Of a stretch of DNA of 64,000 bases, positions 42,523-50,100 are shown piece after piece. Within the stretch, counting starts at the first letter, position 1. Each line of letters starts with the position of its first letter. A program made the position numbers and the translations under genes. The stretch is from CAYNVQ01 sp964400735 (GTDB lineage Bacteria; Acidobacteriota; Aminicenantia; Aminicenantales; Aminicenantaceae): positions 124,001 through 188,000 of the forward strand of contig CAYNVQ010000007.1 of NCBI GenBank assembly GCA_964400735.1, given 5' to 3'. The notes beneath the pieces are model-generated. The model searched no databases. It was not told where the DNA came from and saw nothing but the letters and a program-made list of their open reading frames with translations.

Positions 42523-45261
42523 GTGCACAAAAAAAATCATGACAAAATCTCATTTTTTATTCTGGCAGTTCTATGTGTATTCCTGATGGCATCAGATGCC
42601 TATTCACAGGCTCTGGACAAGAACTTGTTGAAAAACTTGAACTACCGCTCGATCGGGCCGACGCGCCAGAGCGGGAGGTTCGTGGACTTTGCCGTGGTCC
42701 AGCAACAGCCGACCACATTTTATGCGGCCACGGGGTCAGGGCATCTGTGGAAGACCGCTAACAACGGAATTACATTCGAACCGCTCTTCGAAAATGAAGC
42801 GATTTTTTCGATCAGCGATGTGGCGGTCGCCCCTTCGGATCCCAATATCGTCTGGATCGGCACGGGAGAGGCCAATAACTCCCGAAGCACCTATTGGGGC
42901 GCTGGCGTGTACAAGTCCACAGATGCGGGGAAGACATGGAAAAACATGGGCCTCAAGGAATCTCACCACATCGGACGGGTGGTGATTCATCCCACTAACC
43001 CTGACATCGTCTATGTAGCGGCCCTTGGGCATCTGTATTCCATGAATCCCGAACGCGGTTTGTATAAGACGACCGACGGGGGACAGACGTGGGAAAAAAT
43101 CCTCGGTCCAGTTGTCCGGAAAAGACACATCGGAGTGGTGGATGTGGTCATGGACCCCACCAATCCCGATATTTTGTATGCAGCCACCTATGACAAGGAA
43201 CGTCTCCCTTGGACATTCAACCTGGGCGGACCAGGAAGCGGCATTTATAAAACCGTCGATGCCGGTGAGAACTGGCAAAAGCTCGGCGGCGGCCTGCCTG
43301 AAGGGATGCTGGGACGCATCGGGATCGACGTTTACCTGAGGAACTCGAATATCGTTTACGCCTGCATCGAAAACGCCAATAAAGAAGGAATGTCGGATGA
43401 GGAACGCTACCAAGAATTGAGAGAAGGCAAATCCAGCCGGGGCATGATCGACGGCGAAGTTTACCGCAGCGATGATGCCGGCGAAACCTGGACCAAGGTG
43501 AGTCCTGACGGCCAAAGCATCGGAGGCGCTCCAGGTTATTACTACGGACAGATCCGGATCGATCCCAACGACGACAAGGTCGTGCATGTGCTGAGCGCAG
43601 CCTCTTGGGGCACGAAGGACGGCGGGAAAACTTGGGATAGGCGCCCTCTGGGATTCGGTGGCGATGACCACGCCCTGTGGATCGACCCCGATAATTCCGA
43701 CCATATCCTCCTCGGTTATGATCATGGGCTGGGCATTACCTATGACAGGGGAAAAAACTGGTATCATCCCGACAACCTATCTTTGGCCCAATTTTATGCG
43801 GTGGGATATGACTTTTCCTATCCCTATCGGGTGGCCGGCGGCCTTCAGGACAACGGCTCCAAAATGGGGCCGAGCACCAGCCGGGATGGACGCACCATCC
43901 ATTTCGAGGACTGGGAGGGAGTCGGAGGTGGTGACGGCATGTACAACGAATTCGACTGGAAAACGAACCGGTATCTTTACAACGAGTCCCAGTTCGGGCC
44001 GCTCCAGCGATGGGACCTGAAAACCGGGGAGAGCCAGCGTATCGCCTACAGCAGCCAAAATCCCAAACTCCGGTGGAATTGGAACTCGCCCATCCTCGTT
44101 TCTCCGCACAACAGCGATGTCATTTACCACGCAGGAAACGTGCTCGTGAAATCCACGTTCCGCGGGGAAAACTGGAAAGAGATCAGCCCGGACCTGACCA
44201 CCAACGATCCGAAAAAACTCACCACTGGTAAGGGCGGTGACGGCAACATCCAGTACTGCACGATCACCACGATCGACGAATCTCCGTTGGTGGAGGGACT
44301 GCTCTGGGTAGGGACGGATGACGGTAACGTCTGGGTCACAAAAGACGACGGCAAAAACTGGACCAAATGCAACGACAAGATCATGGGGAACCCGGGCTAC
44401 TGGGTGAGCCGGGTGGCGGCTTCTCCCAACAACCCCGGAACAGCCTATGTCTCTTACACAGGTTACAGGCGGGATGATTTCCGGCCCTTTGTTTACAAGA
44501 CCACAGACTATGGAGAAACCTGGACATCCATCGCGGCCAACCTGCCCGATGAGCCCATCAACGTGATCCGAGAACACCATAAAAATCCCGATCTCCTGTT
44601 CGTGGGAACAGATTTTGCCGTTTATGTCTCGATCAACGGCGGAAAGAGCTGGAGCATGATGAAAAACAACATGCCAACCCAGCCGGTGCAGGACCTGAAG
44701 ATCCACCCACGGGAAAACGACCTTATCGTAGCCACGCACGGACGCGGCATTTACATCGCCGACATTTCTCCGCTGGCAGAGCTGACTCAAGATGTGCTGG
44801 CAAAGGACGCTTATCTCTTTAAGGTAGAAGATAAAGTGCGCTGGATTGACAACGACCTGCATGAAACCAGTTCTGCCAACTTCAACGGAGAGAGCGAACC
44901 CATCGCCGTCCCAATCTATTACTATTTGAAGCAGAAACCCGAAGGGGATGTAAAGATCAAAGTCTACAGAGGAAACATGCTGATCAACGAGATCGAAGGA
45001 GGCACCGAACCCGGCATCCATAAGGTCTTCTGGCGGATGGACAAACGCAGAGAACGGACAGAAGCGGAAAAAAAGCAGGCAAAAATGATGATGGAGAGGC
45101 TGCGGCAGTACGGCGCCGTCGCCCGTCAGTATATGAGGGATTTCGATCCCAATTATATCTCCAGCCCTGCTTCTTGGGGTGAGTTCAAGATCGTCTTGTC
45201 TGTCGGCGGAAAAGAGTCCTCCGATTACACATCAATCCTACAGGATATCTGGCACAAATAA
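42523..45261 (+). CDS. Secreted VPS10/sortilin-like protein with Asp-box (BNR) repeats
   Basis: This 912-residue protein begins at GTG with GGAGAGAGG upstream. It has a signal peptide (about 9-29, ending AYSQA). It contains at least nine Asp-box turns of the S/T-x-D-x-G-x-T/N-W type, for example STDAGKTW, TTDGGQTW, TVDAGENW, SDDAGETW, TKDDGKNW, TTDYGETW and SINGGKSW, which build one or two beta-propellers like sialidase or sortilin VPS10 domains. The last 150 residues form a separate domain. Such proteins are often annotated as glycosyl hydrolases, but no catalytic residues can be assigned. It is a single gene, expanded in several soil and subsurface phyla. Substrate unknown. Confidence 0.88.
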   Translation: MHKKNHDKISFFILAVLCVFLMASDAYSQALDKNLLKNLNYRSIGPTRQSGRFVDFAVVQQQPTTFYAATGSGHLWKTANNGITFEPLFENEAIFSISDVAVAPSDPNIVWIGTGEANNSRSTYWGAGVYKSTDAGKTWKNMGLKESHHIGRVVIHPTNPDIVYVAALGHLYSMNPERGLYKTTDGGQTWEKILGPVVRKRHIGVVDVVMDPTNPDILYAATYDKERLPWTFNLGGPGSGIYKTVDAGENWQKLGGGLPEGMLGRIGIDVYLRNSNIVYACIENANKEGMSDEERYQELREGKSSRGMIDGEVYRSDDAGETWTKVSPDGQSIGGAPGYYYGQIRIDPNDDKVVHVLSAASWGTKDGGKTWDRRPLGFGGDDHALWIDPDNSDHILLGYDHGLGITYDRGKNWYHPDNLSLAQFYAVGYDFSYPYRVAGGLQDNGSKMGPSTSRDGRTIHFEDWEGVGGGDGMYNEFDWKTNRYLYNESQFGPLQRWDLKTGESQRIAYSSQNPKLRWNWNSPILVSPHNSDVIYHAGNVLVKSTFRGENWKEISPDLTTNDPKKLTTGKGGDGNIQYCTITTIDESPLVEGLLWVGTDDGNVWVTKDDGKNWTKCNDKIMGNPGYWVSRVAASPNNPGTAYVSYTGYRRDDFRPFVYKTTDYGETWTSIAANLPDEPINVIREHHKNPDLLFVGTDFAVYVSINGGKSWSMMKNNMPTQPVQDLKIHPRENDLIVATHGRGIYIADISPLAELTQDVLAKDAYLFKVEDKVRWIDNDLHETSSANFNGESEPIAVPIYYYLKQKPEGDVKIKVYRGNMLINEIEGGTEPGIHKVFWRMDKRRERTEAEKKQAKMMMERLRQYGAVARQYMRDFDPNYISSPASWGEFKIVLSVGGKESSDYTSILQDIWHK

Positions 45262-45421
45262 AGGTAAGTGCCCAGATTATCTCAAACAGAAAAAAAATAA
45301 AGGCCAATCCAAAAACTGAGAATCCTTAAGACCAGTAGAAGGATCAGAATAAAGAAAAAATACGCTAGCCAAGGATAAACGACCCCATCCAGCCAGGCTA
45401 TTAAAACTGGATCGAAATCTA

Positions 45422-45427
45422 TATAAT
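45422..45427 (+). promoter_or_regulatory. -10 box before the 77-residue membrane protein
   Basis: A perfect TATAAT lies 16 bases before the ATG at 45444. The -35 region is poor (TATTAA at 17 bases). Confidence 0.3.
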
Positions 45428-45443
45428 GAAGAGCAGCTAAGAA

Positions 45444-45677
45444 ATGTTACGAAATCCCTATCCATTGATAATTAACTTCCTGGTACTTGTCTTTTTTTTG
45501 CTGGCCTTTTTTTCGGCAGAGGGAAAGGGCAAATTGATTTTGCTTGGTATAGCGGTACTGCTATTCGGTCTTCCCTACATTTTTTCTCTAGGTAGTCTTT
45601 TCTGGATCTTTTACACCGCAAGGATTATCTTTGGTTTGGGATGTTACATCTTCATTCGAAGACAGGGCTTTTTATGA
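45444..45677 (+). CDS. Small membrane protein of unknown function
   Basis: This 77-residue frame encodes two or three hydrophobic segments (about 8-24, 31-42 and 45-70) with Lys/Arg at the turns (AEGKGK, IRRQ), a good membrane-protein pattern. A TATAAT lies 16 bases upstream, but the ribosome-binding site is weak. Its end overlaps the convergent zinc-ribbon gene by six bases. I recognise no family. It could be a true short gene or a chance hydrophobic frame. Confidence 0.4.
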   Translation: MLRNPYPLIINFLVLVFFLLAFFSAEGKGKLILLGIAVLLFGLPYIFSLGSLFWIFYTARIIFGLGCYIFIRRQGFL

Positions 45678-46001
45678 AGAAGATGGGGGGACTTTTTTCC
45701 CGCAGCGCGGGCAAAATTCGAAATCCGTCTCGAGCTGCCGGCCGCAGTAAGGGCATTTCCTCAGCGTACCAGTGAAGGGTTCTCTTTCAGCTTTTCCCTC
45801 TCGATCGAAAACCGAGCCGCAGTTATCGCAGGATAAAAACGCTACGCCCTTCTTGACCGGAAACAGGGGGATGAAAAACAAGCTCAAATAATGGTCCACC
45901 CTTTTGAGATAAAGTTTATTGTGACCGCATTGGGGGCAGAGGCGGGGTCGTTTATCCAGACGGACTGTTCTGGGCTGAACACCGCCGATGAAGAAAAACA
46001 T
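45672..46001 (-). CDS. Zinc-ribbon protein with four CxxC pairs
   Basis: This 109-residue protein has four CxxC pairs: CPQC, CDNC, CPYC and CPRC, each as in a zinc ribbon, and these can make two zinc sites. A hydrophobic stretch (YLSLFFIPLFPVKKG) separates the first two pairs and could touch the membrane. The N-terminus is hydrophobic (MFFFIGGVQPRTV). It resembles zinc-ribbon families such as zinc_ribbon_15 in many genomes, where it is of unknown function. It overlaps the convergent small membrane protein gene by six bases. Confidence 0.7.
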   Translation of the reverse strand: MFFFIGGVQPRTVRLDKRPRLCPQCGHNKLYLKRVDHYLSLFFIPLFPVKKGVAFLSCDNCGSVFDREGKAEREPFTGTLRKCPYCGRQLETDFEFCPRCGKKVPPSSS

Positions 46002-46116
46002 CCTATTGTTTCCTTCACAAATATAACCTTATTCGACCGATGTGCCAAATTTTATTTTTTTTAGGGATATAATATCTGCTTAGCCCTTCATAAGAATGAT
46101 CCAGGAGGTCAAGTTT

Positions 46117-46506
46117 ATGAATAAAGATCTGATTTTGGAATTCGTAAATAGGATCAATGCCCATGATGTCGATAGAATCGCCAGCTTTCTTGCCACCGAC
46201 CATGTCTTTATCGATGCCCATGACCATGTACACGAAGGAAAACAGATGATGAAAGAAGCCTGGACGGAATATTTCAAGCTATTCCCGGATTACACGGTTG
46301 AGATCGAAGACGTACTCGAACAGGATGGTCGGTTGGCTATCTTCGGTTATGCCCGCGCAACCTACAAAGGTCCCGAGGCAGACCCCTCGAATTTCTGGAG
46401 ATTGCCCGCTGCCTGGAAAGTCATCATCAGAGAAGGTAAAATCAAGCATTGGCAGGTCTACTGCGACTACAAAACCATCTATGACATCATCCAAAAAAAC
46501 CGCTAA
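46117..46506 (+). CDS. SnoaL-like (NTF2 fold) protein, possible ester cyclase family
   Basis: I place the start at ATG 46117, because AGGAGG (46102-46107) lies just ahead of it, not at the ATG seven codons upstream. The 129-residue product is MNKDLILEFVNRINAHDVDR and so on. It has the cone-shaped SnoaL/NTF2 pattern: DHVFIDAHDHVHEGKQMMKE, then YFKLFPDYTVEIEDVL, RLAIFGYARATYKG, and KIKHWQVYCDYKTI. In SnoaL-type proteins this fold binds small hydrophobic molecules or catalyses polyketide cyclisation; here the function is unknown. It stands alone. Confidence 0.8.
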   Translation: MNKDLILEFVNRINAHDVDRIASFLATDHVFIDAHDHVHEGKQMMKEAWTEYFKLFPDYTVEIEDVLEQDGRLAIFGYARATYKGPEADPSNFWRLPAAWKVIIREGKIKHWQVYCDYKTIYDIIQKNR

Positions 46507-46537
46507 CTCTCTAATATTAATATTTGGTGAAATATTT

Positions 46538-46595
46538 GGTGACAGGTTACTTAATTATAATTCCCATATGTTCTGTAATTAAGTAACCTGTCACC
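46538..46595. repeat. GGTGACAGG hairpin repeat (family B), copy 1
   Basis: A perfect 20-bp inverted repeat, GGTGACAGGTTACTTAATTA (46538-46557) against 46576-46595, encloses an 18-base loop. The 43 bases 46554-46596 recur exactly at 46923-46965. A flanking AATATTTGGTGA-type stretch lies upstream, also shared in inverted form with the second copy. Confidence 0.75.
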
Positions 46596-46609
46596 ATAAT
46601 TAAGAATAG

Positions 46610-46801
46610 CTAGCCCATCCAGAACCCTTTCCGATGGGAAACCCCCAGCACCTTGCGGCACTGAGGACAAAAATAGATGTAACGTTTTCCCAATAACGTA
46701 GGGAGCCCTCGATACCAAACCTCGTTGATTAGGGCCTGGCAGTAAGGGCAGATTGGAGTGATTTCATTTTTCTCGATAAGCTGGATCATTATTTGCTCCA
46801 T
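46610..46801 (-). CDS. Short zinc-ribbon protein bracketed by two hairpin repeats
   Basis: This 63-residue protein has two CxxC pairs, CPYC and CPQC, suited to one zinc ion, and ends KVLGVSHRKGFWMG. The C-terminal tail with His, Arg, Lys and Trp-Met-Gly is unusually specific. I believe a family of short proteins with this ending exists, but I cannot name it. Such stubs often bind nucleic acid or a protein. The two family B hairpins lie immediately on both sides (46538-46595 and 46907-46991). The gene is read on the minus strand with no obvious promoter. Confidence 0.6.
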   Translation of the reverse strand: MEQIMIQLIEKNEITPICPYCQALINEVWYRGLPTLLGKRYIYFCPQCRKVLGVSHRKGFWMG

Positions 46802-46906
46802 TCTTCTGATCCTTTAAAAGAATTCGTGCTACCTCTATTTATTATACCTATCTCCAGATAAAATTATTCTTTAAACTCCTGAATCGTAAGAAACTTATAC
46901 AATTAA

Positions 46907-46991
46907 GGTGCCAGGAAACTAAATTATAATTCCCATATGTTCTGTAATTAAGTAACCTGTCACCAAATATTGAACCTGTCACCAAATATTG
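46907..46991. repeat. GGTGACAGG hairpin repeat (family B), copy 2, with tandem tail
   Basis: The 43 bases 46923-46965 are identical to copy 1. The left arm has decayed (GGTGCCAGGAAAC). The right arm is followed by a 19-bp unit AACCTGTCACCAAATATTG, present twice in tandem (46954-46972 and 46973-46991). No gene lies in the 305 bases between the zinc-ribbon gene and the alpha-2-macroglobulin gene; this repeat occupies the middle. Confidence 0.7.
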
Positions 46992-47106
46992 ACCCACGCA
47001 ATATCCTGTGGTATATACAACTCAGTGGTGAGAGTCATCACTTTAACCTTCAAGTCCCAATCCATTTTTGTAGCTTTTTTTTATACAGAAAAGAAAAGGA
47101 ATATCG

Positions 47107-50100
47107 ATGAAAAAAGAAGCCATGATTTCTTTCATTATTTTGACGGCGGTTTTTTTGCTTTTGACTATGGGCTGTAAATCGAAGAAAGAAAGAGAACCTC
47201 TTCCGGATATGGCCGCTCCATCCGGCGATCTTGCCATTACCTATGTCAGCCCCAAGGGCAGCACAGAGGCACCCCACGAGGCCGAGGCCATCGTGGTTAT
47301 CTTCGAACACCCCATGGTTCCTCTTGAGTCTCTACCCGAAGACCGTGGCCCGAGCCTGCTTCAACTAGAGCCATCCTTTTCCGGAATGCACCGCTGGCTG
47401 AATCCCAAGACTTTGACCTTCACTCCGGATAAGCCTTTTCCCTATTCGACCGAAATTAAGGTGGCCATCCCTGCTGGAACGAAATCTTTCGAAGGCTATT
47501 CTCTGAAGGAAGATTTTTCCTGGACATTCCAGACCATCCATCCCCGCCTCCTCCGGCACTTTCCTCTCCACGAACAAAAGTGGCTGAAGCCCGACACAGA
47601 GATTCTCTTGATTTTCAACCAGCCTGTCGAAAAAGACGGATCCTTTTTCTCATTCAAAAAAACCGGAAAAGATATCTCCGGGGCCCCTCTCGAGTTTTCC
47701 ATAAAAACCCCTTCCAAAGAGATGCTCGAAGAAAACAGCATTGAATCCCCCGTCGAAAACGCCCTTCTTCTCCAGCCCAAAGAAAGACTGGATGCAGATT
47801 CCACATATACAGTGTCCATCTCCGAAGGCCTCCCGGGCAAGCAAGGCAACCTGGGCATGGAAAAGCCGGTCAGCTTTTCTTTCGAAACCTACAAGACTTT
47901 CAAGTTCGTCTCCTTCGGTGCCCAAGAAAAACACAATCCTCAAGATTCCCTCCAATTTATCTTTTCCAATCCCGTCGCCTACGACGAATTTACAAAAAAA
48001 ATTCGCCTGGAACCGAAGGTCGCCATACCGGATTATTATGCGGAATGGGAGCATTCCGATTCCACTCTATGGATCACCCTCCCGCTCCAGCCCGAAACAC
48101 AGTATAAACTTTGGATCGATGCCGATCTTCAGGATACCTTCGGAAACACACTCGGCAAAGAGACCCCTCTGGAATTTTCGACAGCCTCCTATCCCGCCTC
48201 ACTCTCCATGAACACCTCCCACAGGATATTGGAAGCCTACAGCGAACTGAACTATCCCCTGAATATCGTCAACACACCCGAAATCTTGGTTCAAGCCGCC
48301 CGCCTGGGGAAAAAGGATATTCTTCCTTTATTAGCCAACCGAAAGATATTTTGGGCGTCAGAAAAATTTTCGAAGATGAATTTTTTTAAGGTGCAAAAAA
48401 AAATACAGCTCCCTATCGAGCGCAACAAGAAAGAAGTCTTTCCCCTCAAGATAAGGGAGTTTCTCCCTGTAAAACACGGCATCATCTTTCTTCAACTGGA
48501 CACTTTCCTCGAAGACAAATGGAGCCGATATCCCAAAGCCATGCTTCAGGTCACAGAACTCGGTCTTTCAGCCAAGTTTTCACCTGAGAGCAACCTCGTC
48601 TGGGTCACAGAGCTTCGGTCCGGCCATCCTGTCCCAGATGCGGCCATCGAGATCCGAGACGACGCCAACAAAATCTTCTGGCAGGGAAAAACGGACGACC
48701 ACGGTCTTGTCGAAACCCCGGGATGGAAATCCCTGGGGATCAAGAGCGACAACCGGTGGTCCCAACCCCAGCAGTGGGTCTTTGCCTCCAAAGGAGATGA
48801 TTTCACCTTCATCAGTTCCGAATGGGACACCGGGCTTTCCCCCTATCGATTCGGCATCCCCTTCGATTGGAATCCCCAGCCGGTACAGATACAAGGCTAT
48901 ATCTTCACAGAACGCGGACTCTATAGGGCGGGAGAGACCGTCCACATCAAAGGGATGATCAGAAAACGGGAAAAAGGCGAATGGAAAACGCCAATGGCCG
49001 AGCAGGTAGAATGCGAAGTCTCCGATCCCTTCAATAAAAGCCTGGTCAAACAAAAAGTCGATCTCGATGCTTTCGGATCTTTCGACCTGGACGTCGAAAC
49101 CTCAGCAGACGCATCCCTGGGTACTTACCAGATGGAGGTGACCGTACCTCCGGAAGCCGAGCAGGAAGAAAAAACGTCGCTTTCTTCTTCTTTTCGCCTG
49201 GAAGCCTTCAAACCCGCCGAATTCGAAGTTCACCTGCGCTCGCTCCAGGAGGGATTCGTCTTCGGCGACGACTACGAAGCCGATGTGCGGGCCAGTTACC
49301 TCTTCGGCGGAGCCATGGCCTCGCAGAAAGTTTCCTGGCATCTGCGCCTCAATCCGGCCACTTTCTCTCCCCCCGGACACAAAGGCTATATCTTCGGCGA
49401 TCAGATCGACCGTTGGGAACGATACGGACAGGAAGCAAGCCGTCTTCTCTCCTCAGGGGAGGATGTTCTGGATAAGGATGGAAAATTCAGGATAGCAGCG
49501 AAACTCCAGGCCGAAGAAGAAAAAAATTCTGTCTTCGCTTCTCTGGAAGCCACCGTCCAGGGACCGAGCCGGAGCTCGATTTCCAACCGCATCCAAACCA
49601 TCGTCCACAGAGGAGAATTCTATATCGGCCTTCAGCCGAGCACGACCTTCCTCAGCAAGGGAGAAAAACTCCGCGTGGGAATCATCACGGTCGAACCGAA
49701 CGGCCAGATGGATCCAGAAAAGAAGGTTCGGCTGAAACTCATCCGGCGGGAATGGCATTCGGTGAGAAAGGCCGGCATCGGAGGCCGATTCCGTTGGGTT
49801 ACCGAAAAGGTGGATACGGAAATCGAGGACCAAACCATAAAGACCAAGAACGAACCGCAACAAGTCACTTTTTTGCCCGAAAAGGCAGGCTATTATCTCC
49901 TCGAAGCGGAGGGAAAAGACCGCCGGGGAAACAGAATAACAACCAAGACCTATTTCTATGTCATCGGAGCTGACTATATACCATGGGAAAGACAGGATGA
50001 AGACATCGTCGAATTGATCCCCGACAGCTCCAGCTACCGGCCGGGCGATGTGGCCAGGATTCTGGTGAAATCTCCTTATGAGCGGACGAATGCCCTGATC

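Noticed and set aside
43777..45021. A 414-codon frame antisense to the Asp-box protein
   Set aside because: It is a shadow of the well-supported gene on the other strand, with no ribosome-binding site or known domain. The same applies to 42736-43767.
45277..45465. A 62-codon minus-strand frame before the small membrane protein gene
   Set aside because: It has no ribosome-binding site, and a TATAAT box for the opposite strand lies inside it.
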